Source: Kryptolebias marmoratus (taxonomy: Eukaryota > Chordata > Actinopteri > Cyprinodontiformes > Rivulidae). Taken from it: DNA of 64,000 nucleotides. The notes beneath the pieces were generated by a model that had not been told where the DNA came from, made no database searches, and saw nothing but the letters and a program-made list of their open reading frames with translations. Within the stretch, counting starts at the first letter, position 1, and the number at the start of each line of letters is the position of its first letter. Where the stretch lies: positions 16,182,142-16,246,141 of the forward strand of contig NC_051433.1 in assembly GCF_001649575.2 (NCBI RefSeq). The letters are read 5' to 3'. Position numbers and translations under genes: made by a program. Positions 24,601 to 38,200 of the stretch are shown here, one piece after another.

Positions 24601-27600
24601 AACAAACAAACAAACAAACAAAATAAAACGTGTGAATAAGAAGTACTTTATTGGGAATTTCCATCCATCCATTTTCTTTATCCACTTTTCTGTATTTGTT
24701 ATCTAAATCAGTGATTCCTAAAGTTGGGTGTGGGACCCCACTGTGGCTCCCCAGAAACCAAATTAAATTATAGTTGATTGCTAACAGCACATTTGCCATA
24801 AAATCAGTTGTAATAAATTGATGTAAAAGACTCTAATAGTCTTGAGGCTGTTTGTGGTGTCATTAAATCTTTTTTTTTTATTGACTTTTTAGCAACAATA
24901 GATGAGTCACTGTCCATCAATCAGAAGCTGAAAAGTTCAGGAACCACTAATTTCAGTAAATAGATAATAGGGTATAAATTATATAACTCTATTTAATCTA
25001 AAAAAATATGACTTCTTCTCCATGTTGCCCTGCTGTTTACTCTTATATGGGTGTCCAAAGTGTTTGCTTTCAGTGTCAAAACACTCAGATGACTTTCTTT
25101 ACATATCGATAATGTAATCGTTGATGTTTTATTTACGATCCAGATTGCATGTTTGCTTTAGTGCCACCAGACACAGAAGAAAAATCTGTGTTTTATTGTT
25201 TATTTTTTTTACAGTTTTGAAAGTAAGTCTCCTTCAGTGACATATTTGCATTCTCTCAGTGATCATTGAAGTTTAGAAAGAGCCCCAAACTCCAAGAGTT
25301 CGTCTGCCTTTTTAATACTTCAGCATCTTCATAGTCATTTTTGCCTATTTTATGATGTAAGTAACACGTTAGTAAAGTCTTTTAACATCTAAATAACTTA
25401 ATTTAGTTGTTGAATGTGTGCTCCCCTGTGAGATGATGGCTTCACATGTTGATATGTTGAGTATTTAAAGAATTAGTTTTTCCAGCTGCTGCGTTGCCAA
25501 CACGAAGCTGCTCTCGTGTCTCTGAAGGGTCTTGAGTTTATAGAAACTACCCGCAACATCCAGTACCAGGTTACCACACCGCTGGATGGACGTTTGTGGT
25601 GTGCAGCAGGTTGGAGATGTTTAACTTGTCTTTACGTTAAGCACGGTGGAGTTAATGTAGATGTTGTGTTGCATATAAATAGTAACATTTTCTCTTTAAT
25701 AAAGTAGATATTTCACTTTTGTCTCGGCTCGATTCACAGCTTCGTCCCACTGTTGCATTAATGTTTATAATACCTCAGTTGTACTGCACTTCCCTTATAT
25801 CTGATTTAGATATAAGTTAGTTATTGTCAGAGTTTGTTATGCAACATGTTTATATAAAGAGCTGCTGCTGCTTCTCTTGTATTTACCTTGCCCTGTTCTT
25901 CATGGACAGTCGTAGTTCTCTCTGCTGCCTTTTTGTTATGTGCCAACATGTGTTTTAAATTCAGATGTCCTGATAGATAAATCTTGTTTAACCTTTCCTT
26001 TTGGTTTTAAATATTAGAAATACTTGTGAGTTCGTGGCACAGTGTGTTACATCTTTCAAACAAAGGTATACAAAGCTGTTGTTAGATCAGCTTTATAACC
26101 CAGTAAGTAAACAAGTAGTCCTTGACTTTAAACAGAAATGACGTTTGTAAATCTAAAGAAAGACACAAACGAACACAAAATAATGTTTGTATTAGTTTTC
26201 AGTTCTCAGTTATCACTGAGTGATAACTAAATTGAAGGAAAAAGATATATATGTAGTGAAATAAGCAGACAAATGTTTGACAATGACTATATATATATTC
26301 ATATTAAAATTCTTCTAGTACATTTTTCCCATATGAAAAGGGATACTTGACGACATCTCTGCTTGGGAATGACCGTAGTTCAGCCTCTGAAGGGTTGGCA
26401 CGCCAGGAAAGCTGGAGGCCTACTGTTCGTCACGGCTGGTATCTGTGAAATGTGTCCAGTTGTGCAGCCACTGTGAACTCTAGATGTAGACATTACTGAA
26501 CCCAAACCTTACAGCCTCTGTCACCGGAGCTGCTGGCTCCCCGGTGCCGGTGTCGTTTGAGATCCGATCCTTAAGCGTCTGGGAATCGCCGGACCTTTTT
26601 CCACGAGTCTGATCCCCAACATTCCTGAAAAGCCAAAATGAATATCTACATTCAGAATGTGTTTAAGCCACGCAGTTGTAGAACAGGTGGTATGAGTCTC
26701 TTTAAACGGTGAGGACTATCCCGCTGCCATATGTTCCTCCTTATTTAGGGAGGGGTGCATAAGTGACGGGCCACAAAACAGCCTCTGCTCTGGCATGTTG
26801 GAAAAGGGAGGACAAGCGGGAACGTTTTAGGGGCTTTGTCATGGAACTACTTTATTTAATTTTAAATAACCAGAAGATGGCAGTAGACCAGCATTGTTTT
26901 AGATGTTTGATCATCATTTCATGAAGTGATCATTGTCATGAAACAGTTATCCAGAACTGTGAGAGGAGAATTTATCTTTAAAATTATCGGTCAAAAGATT
27001 GAGCTTGGCTTTATTTGTGCTCAAACATGTAACTCTGTTAAGAAAAGTACACAAGAATGGTTCACAATGCCGCCCTGAATTCATGTGATATAAGATTTTT
27101 AAAAAGCAACAAAAGAAAAGTGGTTTATGAGCCAGCAGCAGCATAGTTTATTGTGTATTTTTTTTATCACAGTTTTCCTTTTTTAATTTTTTTTTCTAAA
27201 GGATCAGTCAGGTGATTTGTTCATTTCTGATTCTTGGTCAAAGGTGTTAATCATCCTTCAGCTTTATTGCAGCAGTGGTGCTTCTGATACCAGACGGTTT
27301 CGGTCAAGTAGCCACTCACGCATTAGTAGGCCGATAAGAGGTTAATGGTAGGTGTAATTCCTCGGTGTCTACAGTCATTGTTGTTGACACAGTTTCAAAC
27401 TCCGTCAGGGGAGCTGAGTTATACGACACCGTGTAAATTGTTCGGCCCTCTGAGTACGCAGCCACTCCTCTTCAGTGGGTGAGTCTTTCATTCCTGTCCA
27501 GACTCCACACAGTTCGCATTTTTCTTACTTCGAGTCAAGCCGTGATTCGGCAGCGAAAGATTTCACCGCTTGGATTTTTTTTCCAGTTTTTCCCTAATTT

Positions 27601-29168
27601 TTTAAAAGTAAGTACATATCAAACGCTGTTCGGCTGGCAGGAGTTAATGCACTTTTTGATTTTAGGCTCTTTTAATTACTGTTATCTTCATTTTTTATGT
27701 ATTTAAAAGTTTTATCTTTTATATCAAATCTAACTGATATGGTACATAGTTAGATTTAAAATATGCATTGTTTATTATGGTTAACAACAATCAGCCAAGC
27801 TGAATAATTAATCCGTTGAATAATTTTAATTAATTTAATTAAAATGAGCTAATTTCACAGATATTGATTGCAGTCTTTCAAAACTCTGTACTTTGCTCTC
27901 TGCGTTCTTTGACTGTATGTGAAATATATCTGAATTCACATTTCACTGCACAAAAACAGCCCATTTACTTTGCAGTTTTGGAACAGATGCCGGGTATTCC
28001 TCAAAATATACAGATATTTGTTAAGTAAAATGTTTGTGTTGAGTAGTCTGTAATGAAAGTTTGCTTTAGTTGCAGGTATTTGGGGGTTTTTTTTGCATTC
28101 TTTAAATCTATTAGCAGTGTGATCTTCATGATGTAAATGCTGTGTGCAGTTTTACTGAGTAAGAACAAGATACGTTCCTTTATGAGATTGTGTTGACAGA
28201 TTGTAAAGTGTTTCTGTCAAATAACTCTGCTTTTCATGCATGTCTCCACTTACTGTGTTTCTTAAATTGTCTGTGTTTTAGCCAACAATGTAGCCTCACC
28301 TAAATTCTGCAAAGGCAGCAACAACTTATCTATGAGTTTAATTTCAGTCAGGATCACGTGAGCTTTGTGGAGGCTGCGTGTCATGTTCGGCTCATGTCCT
28401 GGATGATAAAGGGACAGGTTTTATTAATCCCTGTGTGTTCCCGAGGGTCACACTGTGCTCGGAGCAACAAGTTAGTGGCTCATAACTTGACCTGGTGTTG
28501 TCGTCCCTCTGAGCACAGCAGGGAGGCTTTCTGGTGTTCGCTGAAGCCACCCTCTCCTGAGTGGGGGAACGCAATCACCGCCGAATTCCTCTAGTCACCG
28601 AGTTAATAACTAATCCAGCTGGGGTTTGTTTTTTATTTGGCATCAGGTGGATGTATGTCCAACACCAGTCTTTATTACAAAGAATGACTTACCCGTCGTC
28701 ATAACATCAGAGCGTTAGCAAACATGCAGTCACAGGAAACACCCCAGACAGAGCAGCCCGTGTGTGTGCTCACGCTGCTAAAGACTATGACTATACCTGT
28801 CTGTGAGGTCAGAAAGGCACGTCACACCTGAATCACTGCGACAAGTCACCAGATTAAGTAATGGCACTTGTTGGAAAAGCTTGCGTTAATGTTGTTTGCC
28901 TTTACGTTTACGTATGTTGTTGTTCTTTTAGGTTTGATGCCCAGCTGCACATCATATTATGTTTCATATTAAACCTTTTAACCTCCTTGTTTTGTATGTA
29001 CTTTCCTGTCAGAAATCATTTAAGCATTTGGAGTTTTATCAGAGACATCAATGATTACTCGTCAGGGTTCCTTTTCTTAACATGTTATTCAAACATCGGA
29101 TCTTGTTTTTCCTAAAATTTCAACTTGAAAACAGTAGTTGTTTCTAATTTCTCCATGATTTTCCACAG
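21651..29168 (+). other. inava: INAVA intron 1 (inferred)
   Basis: About 7.5 kb with no coding exon recognised. It holds a degenerate hAT-like element (24719-24949) preceded by 'ccatccatccattttctt', a LINE-tail-like motif; a CAAA tandem (about 24600-24620); a GC-rich block with a hairpin at 26330-26850; and a CpG-containing stretch at 27280-27479 ending in cagtgg|gtgagt that could be an alternative first exon. Confidence 0.5.
24719..24949. mobile_element. Non-autonomous hAT-like element (degenerate)
   Basis: The left end reads 'cagtgattcctaaa' and the right end, on the other strand, reads 'ttagtggttcc'. These resemble hAT inverted ends (CAGTGGTTCC type). 'gtgggaccccactg' just inside the left end also fits such elements. 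There is no transposase and no clear 8-bp target duplication. Confidence 0.4.
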
Positions 29169-29236
29169 GACATGGTGTGGCTTTACATCATACTTTCCTC
29201 AAGTGAAGATCAGTAACAGGAAGTCGCTTTTCTGAC
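29169..29236 (+). other. inava: INAVA 5' UTR part of exon 2
   Basis: Acceptor 'ttttccacag' ends at 29168. The exon then runs to the start codon at 29237. Upstream frame stops and the match of the encoded N terminus to the shorter human INAVA isoform support this start. Confidence 0.7.
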
Positions 29237-32200
29237 ATGGAAGGCACCGGAGAGATCAGTGACACTGACAGCGGCATCATCCTTCATTCAGGTAAGATAT
29301 ATTTCTGTATAATTTATTGCATGTTGGAAAAGTTTGTTTTACCAGCTTACATCTAACATGCCGTATAAATGGACATTTTTCTGGGATGTAATCCTCTTCT
29401 TTTTGTGGCAGGACTTGACAAAACACTTAGCTTATTTTGTTTTACAGCAGAAGAACGTAAAGCAGTACGAAAACACACAAAATAAATCTAAAGAACTGAT
29501 TTAACACAAAAAGCTGAGTCTAAGCATAAAGAAACAGTTTGTTAAATTGCAGCTTTTCTCTTTAGACTTAAAGAGTACTAAAGATTAGGATTATTTAGAC
29601 TAAGAAATAAACATTAGCGCTCATAACACACACTTAATCCAGCACAGTGCACACCTGGAGAACTTCTAACACTTTAAAAAGACCCCACAGAAAAGACTTA
29701 AGCTAAAGCATACATTTGATCATATTTATCTTTATGACAAAAGGCAGTTATTGTCTACCCACCCATGTACAAACAATGCTTTGCCCTTACAGTAATAAAC
29801 ATGGTTTTGACCCTTTTGAAGTCACATAATACAAGTTTTATTCGACTGTCTAACAAACGCCTTAGGTGTTTCAAGAACATCTTCCATTCAGGTGAGAACA
29901 GTGTGATTCCAACACCACAGATGGAAACGCACCTGTCTTGTTCAAAATTTAGTTTTTAATTCATTTTTTTAGAGTGAATCAGAATCTTAAGATGTTACGC
30001 ATAATTAACTTCACACAAATCACATTCAGTTTGTATCTCCAGCCTGGTAAAATGGAGCGCAAATGATCTCTTTTGTCCAAGAAAACAAGTTGTTTTGTTT
30101 CTAAAGACGGCAGATTAACTGTCCTGCACAGCACGAAGGACATGACATCCAAACTGGGTGTGCACAGCTGTCCCATCAGCTCTTTTTATTATGTATTGTT
30201 CCATGATCGATACTTTAAAAAAAAAAAAGAAATCTGTGCAACAGGACTAGAAAGATATATCTTTTTACTCAGCCATCATTGCTAGCGAAAGCCGGTGCTC
30301 ACATTACCCAGGATGCAAATGCTGCAGACATTTTTGGCATGAGATTTGGTTGTGCGATGTCAGTAGCAGCTAATGTAGCCTGACGTTCCTGGCAGAAATG
30401 AGGAACTGGCCACACAGGTTTGATATACATATTTCTAGTTAAATGCAAACCACTATATTTGTTCCTTGTGAAACTTTCAGTCCTCAGATTCAGTTATCAG
30501 TGACTCAGATGACATTACTGGAGGCTGTTTCTGTCAAACTCGACATGTGCCTCTCTGGGAAAAAAGACTGTAATTACTTTTCTAGTCAATTTCCTTTGCG
30601 TTTTGTTAAATCAATTCAGAATGTAACGACCAGTTAACCTAATGATGTCTTAGCAGATAAACTTTCTAAGCTTTTGCTGCTCCTGGTTAAAGGTTGTGAT
30701 CATTTATTGTCTGTAATTGTTCGACAACTGCAGCAGTTTTGGTTAAGATCAACTGGATTAACTAGAATCTTATTGAATATTTTTTAACTTTCTTTTAAAA
30801 CTAAAACACTTTAGAAGTTGGAATTTTATTTTAGTTTAAGTGGTGAAATATAAAGAAAACTGAACCAGAAAGTAAATCACTATTTGGCCTTATTAAATCC
30901 TTTCTGCTCCTTTACTTCCTTGTTGCAGAGACTTAAGATCTACAGTCAATCTATAATTTGCCGTCACTAAAAATCAATTATTAGTGACTTTAACTGCAAT
31001 CATTGTAAACACGTTCATCTGTTTCGTGACTGAGTCCACACTTTTACGGTTTTCATCCGTTTTTGTCATTCAGATTCGTCATCGTCCCTTCTAGTAATAA
31101 CACTTATTAACAGCCAACTGTAACCTTATTTTCTCTTTGCTCGGTGCGGATTTTGTCCTGTTTGACCTTCCTCGTAAACGAGCCACGTGGTCTTCGCTCG
31201 ATGCAATGAAAAGTGTCACTCTGTAGTAAAAGAGGCGAGGATTGTGACTGAAAATGGAGGGATTCTTTGGCCCATTGTAGTGCTGTCACAGTTTCCTTCC
31301 TGTCGCACCTCTAATGTTTGTCAGTACCTGCAGGGATTCTTCTAGTAATCTCTGAAGGTATTTGGTGCTCGGCGCGTTTTGCTCGATGCCGCTCCCACTG
31401 CCCCGAGACTAATCCTAAAGTCATCAGTCACCTAGGCTACAGACAGCACCAGTCGAGCTCTCACATTGTTTATAGTTACAGAGATCCTGATACTGATTTT
31501 GCAGTTTCGACGTGGCTAATGAACACTCAGGTAAAGACAGGAGGTTCTTTCTTTGGGTCAAAATAACAATGCAGTTTAAATTATTTCTTGTCAAAACTGC
31601 TGTCGGCCGCAGTGGCCAACACACAAAACAGAAACTGTTTTCTAATTGAAACTCTGCACGCTTTATTATTTTGTCACGACAGATTGCTTTCTATATGACA
31701 ATAAAAATGAACCAAAAGTAAAATCACCAAATAAAAAGATAAAATACTGAAAAAAAACACGATCATCTTTTTTTTTAATTAGCTTTAATAATTGATACAA
31801 CTCACGTTACTGCAACCGTTACTGGGTTCATACACAGTTCAGTTTCACTTCCTTGACAATAAATTTCTTTTAAGCTCTCTTAAAACCTTCTTTTCTCACA
31901 AAAATTATCTGTCTTTCTTCTCAAATATTTGTGCACAAAGAGCATAAACGGGTATTCAGTCTGCCCGCTGACTTGTCCCTAATGCAATGCAGTTCAGCTG
32001 CATTAAAAATGACACTTGAAACGACACTTAGTGGCCGAGTGTCAACAAAAACTGAACAAGCTAACCTGCACAAAGCCAGCAATTGTTCCTGGTTCCTGTT
32101 CAGGCTGCATTAAACTCACCAACACTGGGTGATGTTTCAACTTGCCAAGCTAAAACAATAAAAAAATGATATTAACCTTAACTCCTAGTTAGTTTTATCA

Positions 32201-35200
32201 AAGTTTATTTGAATCGTTTTTCCTTTGGTTTTGACTTTTTGTGAGTTTAACATTAACGATAACGTATTATACGGTGTATAAATGGTTGTTGTTTTCTTTC
32301 TGTTGTACAATGCAGGATCTGACAGCCCAACCACACATGCAAAGGATGTGACGACACACACTCGGGCCATGAAGATTAAACACCAGGCGCTCCAAGACCA
32401 GCTGGAGCGATGCTTACTGGAGCTGAAGACGCTCTGCATCCGAGAAGCTGTAAGCAAACCTTTAAAGACCCTATTAGATTATATGAAAGTTACATGGAAA
32501 ACAGCACAGATGAATTACATGGTTACAAGAATTTATGTTCTGAAGGGTTTTTGTGAAGACATAGATTGAAAGAAAATTAATGGTCTATCGTTCATTGAAG
32601 GAATGCAGTTTGACCCTTAAACCTAATCAGTTGTAGGTGTTCATCTAGTGATTACTTTCTGAAAGTTTCAATAAAATTTGTCTGAAAAAAAAAGATGCAC
32701 AAACAGCTCAAAACATTATTGTCCGCCTTCGCTGTTCGTTGGCGGTTGATTAAAAAGGTTGAGATTGAGCCAGCTGTCGCTCTGTCAGCACGTAGTTTTA
32801 TGATTCAGCGCCTTCTTACGGAGGATTAAATTGGTGGGAGCAGCTTGGTTCACGGTTTCGATGACGCATTTTACTGCAGGTTCGCCAAAGCCCTTTTCCC
32901 ACACCCATCTTCCAGAGATGTTCCTTTAGGGATGGTACGGGAAAACAAAAATATCTTTTCAGATTTTTTTTTTTTTTTTCCTTCTTTTCAGATTTTTGAC
33001 CTTATTTCACAGTAAACATGAAGCAAAAGGGTTAGATAGGACGTGATAGTTGCCGTTAGTCTTCTGCGTTTGCTGAAGACTACTGTTTGCTGTAATTTAA
33101 ATACTTGTCGTGTTGAGATCAATGCTAAAACAGTCATCGGGGAGCCTCTTTCTAAATTAATAAAATGCTTCAAACACAAAGCAGGAGTTTTCACAGCATC
33201 CTTTTAAAATAATATCAATATACTTCCTCCTTCTGTCCAGATATCTTCATCTCATATTTCCAGCTTAACAGTAAACAGTAAAAATAATCTCTCTTCGTAA
33301 ATTTCAATTTCAAGATATTCTTATTGCATATTCTTCACACAATGCGTTTGCTTTTGCTTTTGCTTTTATGGTCTACTGGAGAATGATTAAGGTCATTTAC
33401 CGAAGAGACACTGTATGTGTTTGGCTGGGAAACGGTTACTCTGTGGTGCAAAAATGTATTATTACATTTTTTTATGGACTTTGTTACAGTCACCAGTCGA
33501 GGCCTCCATTAAGAGAAAGCCAAAGGTGTTCAAATCTAATCACCTGGTCTTCAGTGTCCCATTTTATCCGTTTACATTGTTTTGTTTTCTTTTATTAGAA
33601 CATTTATTGTCACTACAGTGTTTTTTACAGCTTTTAAAGTGCTATCCAGTTGGAGTCTGAGCTTTTATTGTGTCATCCCTTTAGGTGTTATTTGTGTTTC
33701 TGCTCTGTGGAAAAAAAAAAAAAAAAAGTTACTTAACTTGAAGCCATTTAAACTTAGGACACACACTTAGTTTAGGTGCTGCTACCATGTAGATGTTCCA
33801 GGGTAAAATCCCAGGACTGAACAGTTTCCTCCTGACACTCGGGCTTGGCACACCTGTTGAGACTTGCTTAGGTGTCACCTCTTTCTCCTTTCCGAGTCAA
33901 AGAATAAGAATAAGTAGACTTTTTGGCCACACTTACTGTTATTGTTGTATGGGAAAATTTAAAAAAAAGTCTGTCTCTGAATGACTTTCAGTGAAAAGTA
34001 TTTTCCTTTTGTGTAACCGAACAGCACGTTGCCATGCTTTTGATTTTATCAGTAACAAACTTGTTCGAAAGTGAAGTCCAAAGAATGCAGTTGTGAAAGA
34101 AAATCTGCACTAATACAGAATTGGGCAACCGCTTCTTTAAACCTATATGTCTGAACTTGTTCAGAGATCAGATGGGATTTTTGCACATTGTTTCATAACT
34201 GCTGTTAGGATGACTGAATAACCTCCTGTTAAAAGAATCAAACAGAAACTAAACAAAAGATTCACCAGCTGTGATTTTAATCAAGCCTTTGTTTTGATTA
34301 GCAGTTTACCCAAGCCCCTATCTTTGTTTAAAAGAGAAAAAGCTTTTAGCTGTGTTCAAATATGACTGTAAGGACTGTTGTTATCGATTGTTTCCTTTGT
34401 GTGCAGGAGTTGACAGGCAAGCTGCCAAAAGATTACCCTCTGCTGCTCGGAGAGAAGCCTCCACAGATCCGCAAACGCATTGGCGCTGCGTACAAACTTG
34501 AAGAGCAAAACATCCCTGAACGATCAGAGGTACAAGAAGCATTTAGCGACTCCAAGACGGGACTTTATCACTTTAATGTGTTGCGTGAAACTAAAAGACG
34601 TGCTTTGCCGTGTTGTCTCACTCTGCCACCTTTTTCACAGGATTCGGAACTGTGTTTAGTGGACGCCGAGTTGGCGCTTCAGATGAAGATATACGAAGCT
34701 GCGCGCAAGCTCTGCGAAGAAGAACACCGGAGCAAAACCGTTCGGAAAAGCCTGTCTCAGCAGTGCAAAGTCGAGGAGAAGAAAGTCAAGAAGCTTCAAG
34801 AGAAGGCTTTCCAGTTGCGACTGGAGCGCGGCCGATCATCACCACTCCCCGCTTTCAATATTACACAAGGTGATAGATTCCTGTCCAGACAAGGCACTGG
34901 ATGACAGTTTGATGATAAAGTCGCTTTATAGTTTCTTGGGATTTTCCATTTATAACTCAAGAAATGTTTTGTTTTGGGTTTTTTTTTCCAGATCTTGGCA
35001 CATCTGATGACAGTTCTTTATCTGATTCTGTGGTGCAAGACGAAGGTGAGAGTCAACTTGTTTCTGTTTGTACGAACGGAAAATCTGTGGTTTTCTTTCC
35101 AGTGGGGCTGAGCACAGCGTTTTTAGTTTGCCACCTGACCAAGTAACTATAAACTATATGAGCATGTTAAAACACTTCATAGAGTTTTTTTATTTTGACT

Positions 35201-38200
35201 ACCTCTGCTTTCAGTTTCTTTTCATAGAAGTAGCCTTTCTGTGGTGATGATGAATGTGCCTCATTACTAAATACCTTACAATGAGCTTAATAATTCTCTT
35301 TTAATAGAAGTTGCAAGCCAGTCCTCACAGCCATCCTTGGGATTCCCTTATCCTGTAGAAGCGGATCCTCCCCAGCCTCCTCTCCTGTCCGCACATTCCT
35401 CCGTAGACGGCTCCTACATGTCTCCCTCTGTGGCTCGTCGGTCTCCGCTGCTGAACTCCTGTCAATCTCCCTGTCCTAGCCTTGACTCCAAGTCGAGTTT
35501 GAACTCGAGCCCCGCGTACGACCCCCCTCCCATCCAACACTCCCCGTGGGCAGAGTCTAGTCTGGACCAGCCTTACCAGAAGAGCAAGAAGTCGCGCTCC
35601 TCCAGCAAAACAAGGTGACACCGATCATCCATCAGAACTCCTTTTTGTGTTCTTTGAGTATTTAGCAGAAAATATGGTTTATGAGTTCATGTGGGGGAAG
35701 AGTGCTGTTTAAATACTTTGGAAGGATGGATGCAGGTTCTAACCTTGACTCTTAAGTGTTTTCATCTCTCCAAAAAATAATTTTAACTCATATAGGCAGC
35801 AAAATGACATGTCATAGTGTTAACATACAGTATATATATAAGCCTAAGGGTCTGAAATATAAGGAAACTGGAGTAGCAAGGCCACCTGATTTTTATAACC
35901 TCATGAAACACAACATACTTTGCTACCATTAGAAAGATCTTTTAAAGACAAATCCAACACAAATTGAATTTTTTAAGAAACAATCTACTTGTTACCAATT
36001 CATTGTCAAAAAATGATCATCAGATTGGATCTAAATTAATAGTTTTTAAACAGGAAGCAGTAGAAAGTCCCGTGTTTAACCTCCTGTTCTCACGCCAGGC
36101 TGAAGCTGAGGAATCGCTCTGATTGGCTGTAAATTTTCAGATTATTCCTTCGCTGATAACACCTGAGCAAAGCAGTCGAAGGGGCCAGCTCCCGCTCGGC
36201 TCTTTGCCGACGTCTCTCATAAAATGTTTTATCTGAGTTATGAAATGAATGAATGAATTGGCTCGATCATTGCCTGACCCAGTTAGCTGTAGCGCTACTG
36301 TGCGTCGTGTATTTAATGAGTTAAGAACATTTAGAGGAAGTATGGGTTGAGAGTGGACAGGTGGCCTTTATAACTGGAGTTCTTATCATGTTTCTTAAAG
36401 ACATTTAACCTCTCGTCCTAAACGCTTCTTCAGTTCTGATTATGGCCTTTTGAAGAGGTGAAACATCAAAAAATAGGAATAGAAATCCACTTTCTCTTTA
36501 TTCAGGCATATAGCTCTTTATTCAGTATACACCAGCATGTTAGTTTATGTAGGGATTGTGTTGACTTTGTAAGAAATAATGACTGTTTTCTGTAGGGAAG
36601 TCATTTCCAATGGAAGTAATCTATTGTTCACTTTCTGTACCGGTCAGAACGACGCTGTTCTGTAGTGGATGCTGGTGATGTAAATGAACGTGCAACACTG
36701 CCATCTGTTTGTTAAGTGGTGCTACAGCATTTTGTGGCTAAAGCTCACATAAATTTCTAAATCTTTTGTAATTGTCAGATTGTGACACAGAAGTATATCC
36801 CACTCTTTGCTCTACAACTCTGTCCCAGATAAAAGATTCAACTTGTGATAATTTTATCTTTTTTATGTGTGTGAATGCACATTCCCAAGTGTCATAACTG
36901 TCACAGTGTACAAATTTACACAATGAAAGGAATTTCCAAATTGCTTAGTGTGGATGGAAGATAAATTAGAAAAGACTGGTTTCTGAAACCCTGCTTTTTA
37001 AAACCTTGTTTTTAATCCAGTTTTATAAAACAGAAGAAACCCTGGAGTGTCTCATCACATGTTCATGAGACAAACTGTTTTGTGTGTCCAGCACCACATC
37101 CAAATCTGAGCTGTTGCCACCGCTGGAGGTCTGCTTACTGCAGGCCAGTTTACCGCAGCAGCTGTCCCATCTGAGGCTGAGCCGCTCCCAGTCAAACAGC
37201 ATGCCGTCCACGCCAGAGATGCGTGTGCACAGGCAGCTCTCCCTCAGGTAACTGCACCGCCAACACATCGTCACAACTGTCATAGGATTTACTTTCTTAT
37301 ATTCAGTGATTTAACAGTATTCATGAACATATGTTGTTAAATGCTCTAGCTTTGTTGATTTATTTGCCGTTTTGATTTCCACAGGCTGTCCAACCCTGAG
37401 TCCTCGGTTCATAAGGACCGCGGTCGCCCCAGAGGTGCTCGGAGGCGACTCACAGAATATGGAATAACGTTACCTGACGCTCAGTCTCCCACACTGAGCT
37501 TTGTAAACCCTTCTAACTCCGAGGATAGCAGCTCTGAAAAATCCTTTTCTTCTTACAGTAGCTCCCCTCGTCAGGAGTTTCCTTCTCATTTACCCCGACA
37601 GTATCAGTCTGGATTCCCTGTCGCTAGCCCAGAAGGCAGCTACGGACCGCAAGCTGTCCTTTCCACTAGCTTTCACCCAAATCCAAGGCACATGTTCAGC
37701 CCCGGTGCACAGAGGACCTATTACAACGAAGAAATGGTCTACCCGCCTGATATAGACATGGCTCGGAGTCGTTTCTCTCAGCAAACTCCCAGTAGATACG
37801 AGTACTGTTATCGAGACGCTGCTGTACCTCATCAGAGAGCGCAGAGGCCTTTGCCGCCCGACATCAGAGTCAGCCCCCCGGCACAGATGGACCATCCTCA
37901 CTACCGCTCAAATGCTCTTCCGCGCCAAGTGGTGAACGAGCAGCTGAAGTCGTGGCACCGGCGCAGTCAGTTCAAAGCGCCGAGATCTCGCTCTCTGGAC
38001 CGACAGGGAGCAATCAGGATGAAAAGTGCTTCAGTTCGGGAGTCAACGCACGGCCAAAATCAGAAATATCATGACCAGGTAAGCACACAAAACTAACTAT
38101 GTCTGCTTTCAGCAATCATTTAATGTCTCTGAGACAAATAAAATAAAGATGATTCTGTGTTACATTTAGTTTCTTCAGTTTTAAGCTCTTATGTTTGTTG

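Noticed and set aside
35325..35621. Minus-strand frame over INAVA exon
   Set aside because: Antisense shadow of the Ser/Pro-rich INAVA exon.
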